Assembly (NCBI RefSeq): GCF_018390595.1
Contig: NZ_JAHBAV010000006.1
Coordinates: 1 to 64,000 of the forward strand
Source: Dietzia massiliensis
Lineage (GTDB): Bacteria; Actinomycetota; Actinomycetes; Mycobacteriales; Mycobacteriaceae
DNA: 64,000 nt
Direction of reading: 5' to 3'
Numbering within the stretch: position 1 is the stretch's first letter; every line of letters starts with the position of its first letter. Shown in pieces: positions 47,336-57,321 of the stretch. A program made the position numbers and the translations under genes. The notes beneath the pieces were generated by a model. The model was not told the origin of the DNA. It did no database searches and saw only the letters and a program-made list of their open reading frames with translations.

Positions 47336-48142
47336 TCACGGCAGGGAGGCCACGAAGATCGCGGTGCCGGGGAAGATCCCGCCCCGCAGCGGGCTCCACT
47401 GCCCCCATTCCCGGTCGAGCCACTCCGGCCACTCCGGCTCGATGAGGTCCTGAACCACGAACCCGGCGGCGACCAGTTCGCGGATCCTGTCACCCACCGT
47501 CCTGTGGTGTTCGACGTAGGACAGCTCGCCGTCGTCGTCGTACTCGGTGTACGGCGAGCGGTCGAAGTACGGGAACACCGCCTGCAGCCCGTCAGGGCCC
47601 GGGTCGTCGCGGAAGATCCACCGCATCGGGTGGTTGACCGAGAACACGAACCGGCCACCCGGGCGCAGCACCCGCGCCGCCTCCGCCATCACGCCCGCCG
47701 AGTCCGCCACGAAGGGGATCGCGCCGAACGCGGAGAACGCCACGTCGAAGCTCGCGTCGGCGAAGGGGAGCCGCCCGGCGTCGGCCTGGATCAGCGGCAC
47801 GGAGGCCGCCGGTCCGGACGAGCGGCTCGCCGCCTCCGCGCCCACCCGGAGCATGCCCGCCGACAGGTCCACGGCCACGGCGCGGGCACCCTGCCCGGCG
47901 ATCCACCGCGCGCACGGCGCGGAACCGCTGCCGATCTCCAGCATGTCGCGGCCCGCCACGTCGCCGAGCAGGTGCCAGTCGCCCTCGTGCAGGCCCTCGG
48001 GGCACCAGATGAACTCGCCGTCGGGGGAGTGCGCGCCGAGGAAGTCGCCGTGTTCCTCGTGGTAGTCCGAGGCCTCCGAGTCCCACCACGAGCGCGAGGC
48101 TCGGACCGACTCTCCATGTCCGGGGGGGTTTGTGGACGTCAC
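47336..48142 (-). CDS. SAM-dependent methyltransferase (class I, Methyltransf_11 type)
   Basis: From GTG 48142 the protein has 268 residues (VTSTNPPGHGESVRASRSWW). The open frame extends 19 codons further, but TACGCT lies 6 bases before this GTG, matching the leaderless starts seen elsewhere. SAM-binding motif I is DMLEIGSGSAPCARWI near 65, with an acidic residue in VAVDLSAGM and the post-II segment LPFADASFDVAFSAFGAIPF near 124. It ends with LRPGGRFVFSVNHPMRWIF. The substrate is unknown. It is divergent from rpsA, as in mycobacteria. Confidence 0.9.
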   Translation of the reverse strand: MTSTNPPGHGESVRASRSWWDSEASDYHEEHGDFLGAHSPDGEFIWCPEGLHEGDWHLLGDVAGRDMLEIGSGSAPCARWIAGQGARAVAVDLSAGMLRVGAEAASRSSGPAASVPLIQADAGRLPFADASFDVAFSAFGAIPFVADSAGVMAEAARVLRPGGRFVFSVNHPMRWIFRDDPGPDGLQAVFPYFDRSPYTEYDDDGELSYVEHHRTVGDRIRELVAAGFVVQDLIEPEWPEWLDREWGQWSPLRGGIFPGTAIFVASLP

Positions 48143-48148
48143 GGCAGA

Positions 48149-48154
48149 AGCGTA
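48149..48154 (-). promoter_or_regulatory. -10 element of a leaderless methyltransferase promoter
   Basis: On the minus strand TACGCT ends 6 bases before GTG 48142. The rpsA promoter must lie in the same short divergent gap; TTGACG at 48158-48163 is a possible rpsA -35 but no matching -10 is clear. Confidence 0.45.
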
Positions 48155-48234
48155 CAGTTGACGGTCGCGTGCGTACGCGTTCGCGTTCAGTCCGTCCACC
48201 TACGATTCCTATCCACCTCGGAGCACCCCACCCT

Positions 48235-49707
48235 ATGACCACCAACACCACGTCCCCGCAGGTAGCCGTCAACGACATCGGCTCCGCTGAGGACTTCCTC
48301 GCCGCCATCGACGCCACGATCAAGTACTTCAACGATGGTGACATCGTCGAGGGCACGATCGTCAAGGTCGATCGCGACGAGGTCCTGCTCGACATCGGCT
48401 ACAAGACCGAGGGCGTCATCCCCTCGCGCGAACTCTCGATCAAGCACGATGTCGACCCGGGTGAGGTCGTCGAGGTGGGCGACGAGGTCGAGGCCCTGGT
48501 TCTCACCAAGGAGGACAAGGACGGCCGTCTGATCCTGTCCAAGAAGCGCGCCCAGTACGAGCGCGCCTGGGGCACCATCGAGGAGCTCAAGGAGAAGGAC
48601 GAGGCCGTCAAGGGCACCGTCATCGAGGTCGTCAAGGGCGGCCTGATCCTCGACATCGGCCTTCGTGGCTTCCTCCCCGCCTCGCTGGTGGAGATGCGTC
48701 GCGTCCGCGACCTGCTGCCCTACGTGGGCCAGGAGCTCGAGGCCAAGATCATCGAGCTGGACAAGAACCGCAACAACGTCGTGCTCTCGCGTCGCGCGTG
48801 GCTGGAGCAGACCCAGTCCGCCGTGCGTTCCGAGTTCCTGCACCAGCTGCAGAAGGGCCAGGTCCGCAAGGGTGTCGTGTCCTCGATCGTCAACTTCGGT
48901 GCGTTCGTCGACCTCGGCGGCGTCGACGGTCTGGTCCACGTCTCCGAGCTGTCCTGGAAGCACATCGATCACCCGTCCGAGGTCGTCGAGGTGGGCCAGG
49001 AGGTCACCGTCGAGGTGCTCGACGTCGACCTGGACCGCGAGCGCGTCTCCCTGTCGCTGAAGGCCACCCAGGAGGATCCGTGGCGGCACTTCGCCCGGAC
49101 CCACGCGATCGGCCAGATCGTCCCGGGCAAGGTCACCAAGCTCGTCCCGTTCGGTGCGTTCGTGCGCGTCGAGGAGGGCATCGAGGGCCTGGTCCACATC
49201 TCCGAGCTGGCCGAGCGCCACGTCGAGGTCCCCGACCAGGTTGTCTCCGTGGGCGACGACGCCATGGTCAAGGTCATCGACATCGACCTCGACCGTCGTC
49301 GTATCTCCTTGTCGCTCAAGCAGGCCGACGAGGACTACACGGAGGAGTTCGACCCGTCGAAGTACGGCATGGCCGACAGCTACGACGAGGCCGGCAACTA
49401 CATCTTCCCCGAGGGCTTCGATCCCGAGACCAACGAGTGGCTCGAGGGCTTCGAGAAGCAGCGCGAGGAGTGGGAGAACCGCTACGCGGAGGCCGAGCGT
49501 CGCCACAAGATGCACACGGCCCAGATCGAGAAGGGTCGCGTCGCCGCTGCGGAGGCCGCCGAGGCCGCGCCGACCAACTACTCGTCGGAGTCCGCCCCGT
49601 CCTCGCGTCCGGCTGCCGACGCCGGCACCTCCGAGACCACCGGCGGTTCGCTGGCCTCGGACGAGCAGCTGGCCGCCCTGCGCGCCAAGCTCGCCGGCGG
49701 AGAGTGA
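48235..49707 (+). CDS. rpsA: 30S ribosomal protein S1
   Basis: The 490-residue protein contains four S1 RNA-binding repeats, beginning near residue 36 (GDIVEGTIVKVDRDEVLLDI), 121, 206 (GQVRKGVVSSIVNFGAFVDL) and 291 (GQIVPGKVTKLVPFGAFVRV). The third and fourth are the most canonical, each followed by VHVSELS or VHISELA. Actinobacterial S1 has four repeats rather than the six of E. coli. The C-terminal tail (about 400-490) is charged and then Ala/Ser-rich, without a fifth repeat. ATG 48235 has GGAG 11 bases upstream. Confidence 0.98.
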   Translation: MTTNTTSPQVAVNDIGSAEDFLAAIDATIKYFNDGDIVEGTIVKVDRDEVLLDIGYKTEGVIPSRELSIKHDVDPGEVVEVGDEVEALVLTKEDKDGRLILSKKRAQYERAWGTIEELKEKDEAVKGTVIEVVKGGLILDIGLRGFLPASLVEMRRVRDLLPYVGQELEAKIIELDKNRNNVVLSRRAWLEQTQSAVRSEFLHQLQKGQVRKGVVSSIVNFGAFVDLGGVDGLVHVSELSWKHIDHPSEVVEVGQEVTVEVLDVDLDRERVSLSLKATQEDPWRHFARTHAIGQIVPGKVTKLVPFGAFVRVEEGIEGLVHISELAERHVEVPDQVVSVGDDAMVKVIDIDLDRRRISLSLKQADEDYTEEFDPSKYGMADSYDEAGNYIFPEGFDPETNEWLEGFEKQREEWENRYAEAERRHKMHTAQIEKGRVAAAEAAEAAPTNYSSESAPSSRPAADAGTSETTGGSLASDEQLAALRAKLAGGE

Positions 49708-49753
49708 TCGTCGCAGCCTGACGGCGCCCCGGGCGCCCGAGAGCATCGGCCAC

Positions 49754-49796
49754 GGCCCCGGAGGGTCGCCCACTACGGTGGGTACCCTCCGGGGCC
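49754..49796 (+). terminator. Terminator after rpsA
   Basis: The outer stem GGCCCCGGAGGGT pairs perfectly with ACCCTCCGGGGCC (13 bp). The inner stem CCCAC pairs with GTGGG around TACG. It lies 47 bases after the rpsA stop. Confidence 0.8.
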
Positions 49797-49882
49797 GCGG
49801 TCTATTTCGCGCGCCCGGAGCCGCGCACCCCGGAGCCGCCCGCCCGGATTCGCCCGCCCGGACGGGCGGCCGGACGGTCACC

Positions 49883-49888
49883 TAGACT
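49883..49888 (+). promoter_or_regulatory. -10 element of a leaderless coaE promoter
   Basis: TAGACT ends 7 bases before ATG 49896 and there is no ribosome-binding site. Confidence 0.55.
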
Positions 49889-49895
49889 CCAGACC

Positions 49896-50984
49896 ATGCT
49901 GATGGTGGGTCTGACCGGTGGGATCGGCGCCGGCAAGTCAACGGTGACGGCGGTACTCGCGGACGCGGGAGCGGTGGTCGTGGACGCCGACCGCATCGCG
50001 CGCGAGGTCGTCGAACCCGGCAGTCCCGGGCTGGCGATGCTCGTCGCCGAGTTCGGCGAGGACATCCTCGGACCCGACGGTGCGCTCGACCGCGCCGCCC
50101 TCGCCGCCAAGGCGTTCGTCGACGACGAGCGCACGGCCGCACTCAACGCCATCACCCACCCGCTCATCGCGGAGCGGACCGCCGCGCTCTACAACTCGGC
50201 CCCCGCGGACGCGATCGTGGTGCACGACATGCCGCTGCTCGTCGAGGGCGGGATGGCCCCCGGATACCACCTCGTGATCGTGGTCGACACCCCGGCCGAG
50301 ATCCGGCTCCAGCGGCTCGTGGAGCAGCGCGGGATGCCGGAGGAGGACGCCCGAGCCCGGATGGCCAGGCAGGCGACCGACGAGGCCAGGCGGGCCGTGG
50401 CCGACGTCCTGATCGACAACTCCGGCGACCGGCAGACCACCATCGATCTGACCAACGCTCTCATCGAGCTCAGGCTCAGCCCGTTCGAGCACAATCTACG
50501 GACCGGTACGCCGGTCGTCGGGGACCGTACCGTCGTCCCGTTCCGTCCCGAGTGGGCCGGCGAGGCCGAGCGGGCGTGCGCGCGGCTCCGCCACGTGGTG
50601 GGCGAGCTCGCCACGCGCATCGACCACGTCGGGCCGACGGCGGTCGACGGACTCGACGCGCCAGATGTCATCGATCTGCAGGTCACGGTGCGCGATGCGC
50701 CGGCGGTCGAGTCGGCGCTCGCCAAGCTCACCGGCGCGGGTTACGTCCGCGACCGTTCCAGCGAGCGGCCGTTGTTGCACTGGTGCGACCCCGCGCGCCC
50801 ACTGGAGGTGTCCGTGGTCGCCGAGGACGACCCTGAGCACGAGTTCGCGCTGTTGATGGCAGAAGTGATCGGTGCCGATCCCGGTGCCCGCGCCGAGTAC
50901 TCGGAGATCCTGCGCCGGGCGAACCGCGAGGAGACGCGTCGCTTCGAGCGCACGTTGTGCGAGGCCTCGCGCCGCGGTCGCTAG
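49896..50984 (+). CDS. coaE: Dephospho-CoA kinase fused to a GrpB/UPF0157 domain
   Basis: The 362-residue protein has an N-terminal dephospho-CoA kinase (about 1-200): Walker [14 protein letters not shown] near 5, [13 protein letters not shown] near 31, [12 protein letters not shown] near 87 and the lid [16 protein letters not shown] near 162. The last step of coenzyme A synthesis is its expected role. The C-terminal half (about 205-360), including [19 protein letters not shown] and [20 protein letters not shown], is a GrpB/UPF0157 (nucleotidyltransferase-like) domain. The same fusion occurs in mycobacterial CoaE. The function of the extra domain is unclear. Confidence 0.97.
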   Translation: MLMVGLTGGIGAGKSTVTAVLADAGAVVVDADRIAREVVEPGSPGLAMLVAEFGEDILGPDGALDRAALAAKAFVDDERTAALNAITHPLIAERTAALYNSAPADAIVVHDMPLLVEGGMAPGYHLVIVVDTPAEIRLQRLVEQRGMPEEDARARMARQATDEARRAVADVLIDNSGDRQTTIDLTNALIELRLSPFEHNLRTGTPVVGDRTVVPFRPEWAGEAERACARLRHVVGELATRIDHVGPTAVDGLDAPDVIDLQVTVRDAPAVESALAKLTGAGYVRDRSSERPLLHWCDPARPLEVSVVAEDDPEHEFALLMAEVIGADPGARAEYSEILRRANREETRRFERTLCEASRRGR

Positions 50985-51015
50985 GCCGCCGGCGCGAGGC
51001 CGCGAGGCGGAGAGG

Positions 51016-52578
51016 TCATTCGCCGGGGACGATCCCGTCCACGAGCTCGGAGACCGGCACGCGGCGGACGACTTCGGTCTCCAGCGGTCCGGGGGCCACG
51101 CCGCGCGCTGAGCGGGAGCGGTCCGGGAACACCTCCGGTAACCGGGTGCGTACGAGGAAGACGTTGTACGCGTTCCAGGTGGTGACGAGGTAGTACAGGT
51201 CCTCACCCTGCGCCCAGGGGTGCATGAAGGCCCCGTAGACGCCGGGGAGCATCGAATAGTCCACCAGCGTGGTCGGGGTGCTCCACGGCCCCTCGGGGCG
51301 GTCGGCGGTGCGCAGGACCACCGAGTTGTACCCCTGGGAGTACATGGCCGTGTACTTACCGAGATGCTCGTTCCACATGGTGGAGATCTCGCTGGCCGGG
51401 GCGGGCAGGACGCGTCGAGCCTCGCGGATATCGGGCACCCACTCCGCGCCGTCCCAGTATTCGTAGGCGCCGGGGTCGAGCACGCCCGCGGTCGGCGGGG
51501 CGCCGGGGGCGTCGAGGTCGTCGGCGGCCGGGGAGCCGTCGAGGGGGACCCGGGCGACGATCGCGCCGCCCTGGCGTCCGGAGGGCGTGAGGTACTCGTA
51601 GAGGTGATCGTCGGTGGTGAGGAAGGAACTCATCTGCGCTCCGCGCCACGCGGCGTCGACACCGGGCGACCCGGCGCCCGTGGGGACGGTGTCGGTGATC
51701 GGCCGGGCCATCGAGGGCACGACGGTCCAGTTCTCGCCGTCGTCGACGGAGTAGGCCAGTCCGGAGTAGTTGGTGGTCCACGACCCCGGTTGGCCCCAGT
51801 GCGCCACGGACATGAACCGCAGGTACTGGACGCCGTTCACGGCGATGCCCGCGGTGGGGATAATGGTCACCTCACCGGGCAGCCCCGAGCGGGGCACGAT
51901 GGACTTGGCGAGTCCGTCGGTGCCCATGGCGGCGGAGTCGATGGTGAGGCCGTCGGTGAGGTCGGTGTCCGCCGATCGGAACAGGACGTTCGACCGCCAT
52001 TGGGTCCCGGGGACGGTGCAGTCGCCCATCGTGTCGCCGAACGCCATGAGCACGCGGGGCTCGTCGGGATCGCCGTTGTCCCACATGATGCCGAGGTCGG
52101 TACCGCCCACGCCGAAGCGGCTGATGGACTCGGAGGGGCTGGTGGGCCCGGTGACGAGTTGCTCGAACCGGGTGGGGCCGCGCAGGACGGGCACCGTGCC
52201 CTCCTCGCCGGTGATCCACGGCGGCATCCCGTAGACCGAGCCGACCAGCGGATCGAGGGAGCCGGACAGTCCGTTGCCGAGCGACCCGGTCTCCAGCTCG
52301 CGGACGAGCGAGCCCGAGCGGTCGGCCGAGCCGAGCGCGCGCGAGGCGGAGCCGATCGATCCGGAATCGCCGGACGATCCGAGGGAACCGAGGGACCCGG
52401 TGGCCATCCCGGCGCCGGTGCGGTGTTCGAGCAGGGAGCCGAAGTTGCCGAACATCTCGCTGCACGGGCCCGCGGAGGCGGTTCCGACACCGAGGGTGCC
52501 GATGGCGGTGACCGAGGCGGCGAGCGTGACGGACGCGGCGGTGAGGGCCCCGGCCAGGCGGGGGAGGGAGCGTGCCAC
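51016..52578 (-). CDS. Secreted DUF4185 protein (second of a tandem pair)
   Basis: From GTG 52578 the product is 520 residues with a signal peptide ([20 protein letters not shown], cleavage near TASA-GP). A Gly/Ser-rich linker (about 55-110) precedes the DUF4185 domain, which shows [19 protein letters not shown] near 160, [11 protein letters not shown] near 181, [15 protein letters not shown] and [19 protein letters not shown] near 455. It is about half identical by eye to the upstream neighbour, so they are paralogues. The start is one base after the upstream stop. The protein is probably extracellular and resembles a sialidase-like beta-propeller, but the substrate is unknown. Confidence 0.88.
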   Translation of the reverse strand: MARSLPRLAGALTAASVTLAASVTAIGTLGVGTASAGPCSEMFGNFGSLLEHRTGAGMATGSLGSLGSSGDSGSIGSASRALGSADRSGSLVRELETGSLGNGLSGSLDPLVGSVYGMPPWITGEEGTVPVLRGPTRFEQLVTGPTSPSESISRFGVGGTDLGIMWDNGDPDEPRVLMAFGDTMGDCTVPGTQWRSNVLFRSADTDLTDGLTIDSAAMGTDGLAKSIVPRSGLPGEVTIIPTAGIAVNGVQYLRFMSVAHWGQPGSWTTNYSGLAYSVDDGENWTVVPSMARPITDTVPTGAGSPGVDAAWRGAQMSSFLTTDDHLYEYLTPSGRQGGAIVARVPLDGSPAADDLDAPGAPPTAGVLDPGAYEYWDGAEWVPDIREARRVLPAPASEISTMWNEHLGKYTAMYSQGYNSVVLRTADRPEGPWSTPTTLVDYSMLPGVYGAFMHPWAQGEDLYYLVTTWNAYNVFLVRTRLPEVFPDRSRSARGVAPGPLETEVVRRVPVSELVDGIVPGE

Positions 52579-52579
52579 G

Positions 52580-54022
52580 TCAGACTCCCGGGAGGTCGCG
52601 GCGCTCGACGAGCACGGTCTCACCGGTCTCGGCGGGGTCCGGGGTGTTGCGGGTCCAGCTGTCGTCGGTCGTGCGCATCCTGGCGTTGGAGTTCGGGAAG
52701 GTCCGCGGCGCGATGTCGGTGAGGTCCGTGTGCATGAGGAAGACGTTGTAGGCGTCCCAGGTGGACATCGTGTAGTAGAGGTCCTCGCCGTCGGTCTCGA
52801 CGGCGGGGCTCCACGGGTGCACGAAGGCACCGTAGAGGGTGGGGACCTGGCTGTACGAGACGAGGATGTCCTCGCCCGACCACGGGCCCCACGGGTTCTC
52901 GGCCTGCGCCATGACGATGTTGTTCTGGCGGTTGTTGTACAGCGCGATGAAGCGGTCCAGGTGTTCGCTGTAGGTGACGGACAGCTCGCTCACGGTGGTG
53001 TTGATGGTCGGCGCTCCCAGGACCGGGCGGGCGTCCCGGTGCTCCCGGGACCAGCCGGCGCCGGTCCAGTACTCGTAGGCGTCCATGTCCTCGATATCGG
53101 CCTCGGGCACCCGGGCGAGGCGCGCGGAACCGCTGCGGCCCGACGGCGTGAGGTACTCGTAGAGGAATCCCTCGTGCTTGAGGAAGGCGCTCATCTGGCC
53201 GTCGGTGTGGCGGGTGAACTCCTCGCCGAGCTCGGCGGGCAGGGGCATCGGCGCGGTGCCGCGGCGGGCGGTGCCGGAGACTGGCTGCCAGTTCTCGCCG
53301 TTGTCGGCCGAGCGGGCGAGCGCGGAGTAGTTGGTGGTCCACTCGCCGGGCGCGCCCCAGTGCTCCACGGACATGTACCGCAGGTACTGGACGCCGCCCA
53401 CCTCGACGCCGGCGGTCGGGATCACGGTGGTCTCTCCGGGCATGTTCGACCGGGGGAGGATCGACTTGGCCATGCCGTCCCGCTCCATGGGCGCGTTCTT
53501 GATGCGCATGCCGTCGTGCAGCGTGCGGTCGCGCGAGCGGAAGAGGATGTTGCTGCGCCACTGGTCGCCCGGCACGGAGCAGTCGCCCATGGTGTCGCCG
53601 AGGGCCATGTGCACCTGGTCCTCGCCGCCCGCGCCGCCGTTCTCCCACATGATCCCGAGGTCGGTGCCCCAGATGCCGAACCGCTCGACCGTGTCGTTGG
53701 GGCTGGTCGGCCCGGTGAGGAGCTCGACGGTGGTGGTGCGGCCCTCGAGCACCGGGATGTATCCCGAGTCGCCGTTGTGCCACGGTGTCGCCGGGCGCCC
53801 CGGTGCGCCGATCGAGCCGCCGGAGGAGCCGCCGAGGGACCCGCTCCCGCCGCCGACGCCGGCGGGGGGCCACGGGTCACACGGCGCGGCGGAGGCGACG
53901 GGTGCGAGGAGGGAGAGCGCCCCGGCCGCGAGCGATGCGGTGGTCACCGCGGCCAGGGACCGGACGCCCCGGTGGCGGGGACGGCGAGCAGGGGTACGAC
54001 GACGAGGGGGGCTCCAGGCCAC
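52580..54022 (-). CDS. Secreted DUF4185 protein (first of a tandem pair)
   Basis: GTG 54022 ([20 protein letters not shown]) is chosen because GGAG lies about 7 bases upstream; the open frame extends much further but is antisense to uvrB. The 480-residue product has an Arg-rich N-terminus, a signal helix ending near VASA-AP, a short Gly/Ser linker, and the DUF4185 domain with [20 protein letters not shown] near 115, [10 protein letters not shown] near 139, and [20 protein letters not shown] near 415. It has two paired cysteines in common with its paralogue. The two genes form a minus-strand operon inserted between coaE and uvrB. Confidence 0.88.
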   Translation of the reverse strand: MAWSPPRRRTPARRPRHRGVRSLAAVTTASLAAGALSLLAPVASAAPCDPWPPAGVGGGSGSLGGSSGGSIGAPGRPATPWHNGDSGYIPVLEGRTTTVELLTGPTSPNDTVERFGIWGTDLGIMWENGGAGGEDQVHMALGDTMGDCSVPGDQWRSNILFRSRDRTLHDGMRIKNAPMERDGMAKSILPRSNMPGETTVIPTAGVEVGGVQYLRYMSVEHWGAPGEWTTNYSALARSADNGENWQPVSGTARRGTAPMPLPAELGEEFTRHTDGQMSAFLKHEGFLYEYLTPSGRSGSARLARVPEADIEDMDAYEYWTGAGWSREHRDARPVLGAPTINTTVSELSVTYSEHLDRFIALYNNRQNNIVMAQAENPWGPWSGEDILVSYSQVPTLYGAFVHPWSPAVETDGEDLYYTMSTWDAYNVFLMHTDLTDIAPRTFPNSNARMRTTDDSWTRNTPDPAETGETVLVERRDLPGV

Positions 54023-54133
54023 GGTGTTCTCCAGACGACACGACGAGAGGTGAGGAAGAGTCAAGAGTACGGTAGTTGTCGCCTGGGACATCGGTCGGGA
54101 GATCGCCGGTGGGCGGGGGTGGACGAGTGCTCG

Positions 54134-54139
54134 TACGCT
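54134..54139 (+). promoter_or_regulatory. -10 element of a leaderless uvrB promoter
   Basis: TACGCT ends 6 bases before ATG 54146 with no ribosome-binding site. No TCGAAC-N4-GTTCGA SOS box was found upstream. Confidence 0.5.
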
Positions 54140-54145
54140 GGTGGC

Positions 54146-56275
54146 ATGGCATTCGCGACCGAGATCCCCGACGACGGGATCCCCGCCGACCCGACCGTCC
54201 TCTCGTACTCGGAATTCCGCCCGATCGGCGACGTCGAACGCAGCACCAACCGCTTCGAGGTGGTCAGCGAGTTCACGCCGTCGGGCGACCAGCCGACCGC
54301 GATAGCCGAGTTGAGCGAACGGCTCGCCCGGGGGGAGCGCGACGTCGTGCTGCTCGGCGCGACCGGCACCGGCAAGTCCGCGACCACGGCGTGGCTCATC
54401 GAGAAGGTGCAGCGTCCCACGCTGGTGATGGCGCCCAACAAGACGCTCGCGGCGCAGCTGGCGAACGAACTGCGCGAGATGCTGCCCAACAACGCGGTCG
54501 AGTACTTCGTGTCGTACTACGACTACTACCAACCGGAGGCGTACATCGCGCAGACGGACACCTTCATCGAGAAGGACTCGTCGATCAACGACGACGTCGA
54601 GCGGCTACGCCACTCCGCGACGTCCTCGCTGCTGTCCCGGCGGGACGTGGTGGTGGTCAGTTCCGTCTCGTGCATCTACGGCCTCGGCACCCCCCAGTCG
54701 TACCTCGACCGGTCCGTGTCCCTGGCGGTCGGGCAGGAGGTCGACCGCGACCAGCTGCTCCGCCTGCTGGTGGACGTCCAGTACGAGCGCAACGACGTGT
54801 CGATGACCCGGGGCACCTTCCGCGCCAAGGGCGACACGGTCGACATCATCCCCACCTACGAGGAGCTCGCGGTCCGCATCGAGTTCTTCGGTGACGAGGT
54901 CGACGCGCTGTACTACATCCATCCGCTGACCGGCGACGTGGTCCGCCGGGTCGACGAGGTGCGCATCTTCCCGGCCACCCACTACGTCGCGGGGCCGGAG
55001 CGGATGGCCAAGGCGATCGCGTCGATCGAGGAGGAGCTGGAGGTCCGGCTCGCCGAGCTGGAGAACCAGGGAAAGCTGCTCGAGGCCCAGCGGCTGCGCA
55101 TGCGGACGTCCTACGACATCGAGATGATGCAGCAGGTGGGGTTCTGCTCGGGCATCGAGAACTACTCCCGTCACATCGACGGCCGGCCCGCGGGTAGTGC
55201 GCCGGCGACCCTCATCGACTACTTCCCCGAGGACTTCCTCACGGTCATTGACGAGTCCCATGTGACCGTTCCACAGATCGGCGCGATGTACGAGGGCGAC
55301 GCCTCCCGGAAGCGCAATCTCGTCGACTTCGGCTTCCGTCTGCCGTCCGCCCTGGACAACCGGCCGCTGACGTGGGAGGAGTTCTCCGACCGGGTGGGGC
55401 AGACCGTGTACCTCTCCGCGACGCCGGGCCCGTACGAGATGGGCCGCACGGGCGGTGAGTTCGTCGAGCAGGTGATCCGGCCGACCGGCCTCGTCGACCC
55501 CAAGATCGTGGTCAAGCCCACCAAGGGTCAGATCGACGACCTCATCGGGGAGATCCGCGCGCGGGCCGAGCGCGACGAGCGCGTACTGGTGACCACGCTG
55601 ACCAAGAAGATGTCCGAGGACCTCACGGACTACCTGCTCGAGCTCGGCGTGCGGGTACGGTACCTGCACTCGGAGATCGACACACTGCAGCGCGTCGAAC
55701 TCCTGCGGGACCTGCGTCGCGGCGAGTACGACGTGCTGGTGGGCATCAACCTCCTGCGCGAGGGCCTCGACCTGCCCGAGGTGTCCCTGGTGGCGATCCT
55801 CGACGCGGACAAGGAGGGGTTCCTCCGGTCGAGCACCTCGCTCATCCAGACGATCGGCCGTGCCGCGCGAAACGTCTCCGGCGAGGTCCACATGTACGCC
55901 GACACCATCACCGACTCGATGCGGTACGCGATGGAGGAGACCGAGCGGCGCCGCGAGAAGCAGATCGCCTACAACACCGAACACGGCATCGACCCGCAGC
56001 CACTGCGCAAGAAGATCGCCGACATCCTCGACCGGGTCGGTGAGGAGCGCGGTGATTCCGCCGACGGCGCGGATCGTCCGGAACTGCTCGGCGCCCGTGC
56101 GGTCGGGGACGCCGCCCGACCACGCAAGGAGCTCGAGAAGCTCATCGAGGAGATGACCGAGCAGATGATGTCCGCCGCCACGGACCTGAGGTTCGAGCTG
56201 GCGGGCCGGCTCCGCGACGAGATCGCCGAGCTGCGTAAAGAGCTCAAGGGGATGCGCGAGGCCGGAATCGACTGA
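54146..56275 (+). CDS. uvrB: Excinuclease ABC subunit B
   Basis: The 709-residue helicase-like subunit of nucleotide excision repair verifies lesions delivered by UvrA. Walker [16 protein letters not shown] is near 72, the damage-binding beta-hairpin [15 protein letters not shown] near 120, the Walker B sequence [19 protein letters not shown] near 366, and helicase motif [16 protein letters not shown] near 567. The C-terminal UVR motif ([20 protein letters not shown] near 683) binds UvrC. ATG 54146 is preferred to the longer open frame, which is antisense to the DUF4185 genes. uvrA lies 5.6 kb downstream. Confidence 0.98.
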   Translation: MAFATEIPDDGIPADPTVLSYSEFRPIGDVERSTNRFEVVSEFTPSGDQPTAIAELSERLARGERDVVLLGATGTGKSATTAWLIEKVQRPTLVMAPNKTLAAQLANELREMLPNNAVEYFVSYYDYYQPEAYIAQTDTFIEKDSSINDDVERLRHSATSSLLSRRDVVVVSSVSCIYGLGTPQSYLDRSVSLAVGQEVDRDQLLRLLVDVQYERNDVSMTRGTFRAKGDTVDIIPTYEELAVRIEFFGDEVDALYYIHPLTGDVVRRVDEVRIFPATHYVAGPERMAKAIASIEEELEVRLAELENQGKLLEAQRLRMRTSYDIEMMQQVGFCSGIENYSRHIDGRPAGSAPATLIDYFPEDFLTVIDESHVTVPQIGAMYEGDASRKRNLVDFGFRLPSALDNRPLTWEEFSDRVGQTVYLSATPGPYEMGRTGGEFVEQVIRPTGLVDPKIVVKPTKGQIDDLIGEIRARAERDERVLVTTLTKKMSEDLTDYLLELGVRVRYLHSEIDTLQRVELLRDLRRGEYDVLVGINLLREGLDLPEVSLVAILDADKEGFLRSSTSLIQTIGRAARNVSGEVHMYADTITDSMRYAMEETERRREKQIAYNTEHGIDPQPLRKKIADILDRVGEERGDSADGADRPELLGARAVGDAARPRKELEKLIEEMTEQMMSAATDLRFELAGRLRDEIAELRKELKGMREAGID

Positions 56276-56352
56276 CCCGGACGGTGCGGCCACGCGCGCC
56301 CGGCCCCGAGTGCAGAGCGCGCTTACCGCGCACGGTCGCGCCCGCCTGGGAC

Positions 56353-56358
56353 TACGCT
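56353..56358 (+). promoter_or_regulatory. Candidate -10 element for the universal stress protein gene
   Basis: TACGCT lies 32 bases before ATG 56391, giving a short leader of about 25 bases that contains the GAGGAGAGGA ribosome-binding site. Confidence 0.4.
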
Positions 56359-56390
56359 GGGTGCAACGTGTTCCCGAGGAGAGGAAGCAA

Positions 56391-56840
56391 ATGAGCGCCT
56401 ACACCAAGGTGGTGGTGGGAACCGACGGCTCCGAGTCGTCCTACCGCGCCGTCGATCGCGCCGCCCGACTGGCCGCCGACGCCGGGGCGACGCTCGTGAT
56501 CGCCTGCGCGTACGTGCCCGCCGACCCCCGGTCGGTCAGCCAGGCCGCAGATCAGCTGGGTGACGACGCCTACCAGATCCGTGGCGACAATCCCGCCGAG
56601 GACATCGTCCGGGGCGCCCGCGAGCGCGCTCTCGCCGCCGGGGCCACGCAACTCGAGACGCGCACGGTCCGTGGGGCGCCGGTGGAGTCGTTGATCAAGC
56701 TGGCCGACGAGGTGGACGCGGACCTCCTCGTGGTGGGTAACAAAGGGCTGAACTCGCTGACCGGGCGTCTGCTCGGATCCGTGCCCGCCGACGCGGCCCG
56801 CCGGGCCACCTGCGACGTGCTCATCGTCCACACCACCTAG
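56391..56840 (+). CDS. Universal stress protein (UspA family)
   Basis: The 149-residue single-domain protein has VVVGTDGSESSYRAVDRAAR near 7 and the ATP-binding loop GNKGLNSLTGRLLGSVPADA near 116, in the G-x2-G-x9-G-S form expected of nucleotide-binding members. The strong GAGGAGAGGA site precedes ATG 56391. The order uvrB, Usp, MBL hydrolase, uvrA parallels Rv1633-Rv1638, where the Usp is the cAMP-binding Rv1636. cAMP binding here is inference. Confidence 0.95.
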   Translation: MSAYTKVVVGTDGSESSYRAVDRAARLAADAGATLVIACAYVPADPRSVSQAADQLGDDAYQIRGDNPAEDIVRGARERALAAGATQLETRTVRGAPVESLIKLADEVDADLLVVGNKGLNSLTGRLLGSVPADAARRATCDVLIVHTT

Positions 56841-56853
56841 GCGCTCGCGCCAC

Positions 56854-56887
56854 GCGGCCGGGCCCGGCGGTCGCCGGGTCCGGCCGC
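56854..56887. terminator. Bidirectional hairpin between the Usp and DUF732 genes
   Basis: A 16-bp nearly perfect stem (GCGGCCGGGCCCGGCG against CGCCGGGTCCGGCCGC, one G-U pair; the innermost pairs would open to make the loop) lies between two convergent genes. It touches the stop codon of the minus-strand gene. Confidence 0.75.
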
Positions 56888-57321
56888 TAGTCGCAGAGGT
56901 GGGCCCGGCTCGCGTCGATGAGCGCGCGACCGACCCCGGCCGTGTCCCACTCGTCGTTCTGGGACGCGATCGCGCTGGTGAGGGGGCGGATCCGATCAAG
57001 GATCGTCTCGGTGTCCGCGCCGTCGTCGATTCCCCGGCAGATGCCGAGACCGACCTCCAGGGTCGTCTCCGCCGTCATCTCGGTCGGCAACCCGAGCCCG
57101 GCCAGGTCGGCGAGGAAGGCCCGCTCCTCCTCGGTGCGCAGGGGCCCACCCGTCCCGGGCCGGGCGTCGACCGAGGTATCCGACGCGACGGTCTCCGGCG
57201 AGGCCGCCGTGGTCGTCCCGTCGTCGTCCGATCCGTCCGCCGCGTCGCCACACGCCGCCGCGACGGCCGTCAGCGCGAAGAGCACCGTCGCGGCCAGCAC
57301 CCGTTCACGGACGCGCCTCAT
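56887..57321 (-). CDS. DUF732-like lipoprotein
   Basis: The 144-residue protein starts MRRVRERVLAATVLFALTAV at ATG 57321 and has a lipobox-like AVAAAC (Cys about 24), followed by an Asp/Thr-rich linker and a small domain with RAFLADLAGLGLP near 70, VGLGICRGIDDGAD near 94 and ALIDASRAHLCD at the end. Two cysteines (about 98 and 143) are placed as in DUF732, where they form a disulfide. DUF732 proteins are common in mycobacteria and of unknown function. ATG overlaps the helicase stop (ATGA), so the two genes are coupled. Confidence 0.8.
   Translation of the reverse strand: MRRVRERVLAATVLFALTAVAAACGDAADGSDDDGTTTAASPETVASDTSVDARPGTGGPLRTEEERAFLADLAGLGLPTEMTAETTLEVGLGICRGIDDGADTETILDRIRPLTSAIASQNDEWDTAGVGRALIDASRAHLCD

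Noticed and set aside
52274..54145. N-terminal extension of the uvrB frame (623 codons)
   Set aside because: It is antisense to the two DUF4185 genes. UvrB homology starts at ATG 54146.
54060..54145. LexA SOS box upstream of uvrB
   Set aside because: ACGAG-TG-CTCGT at 54123-54134 is a short palindrome but does not fit TCGAAC-N4-GTTCGA.
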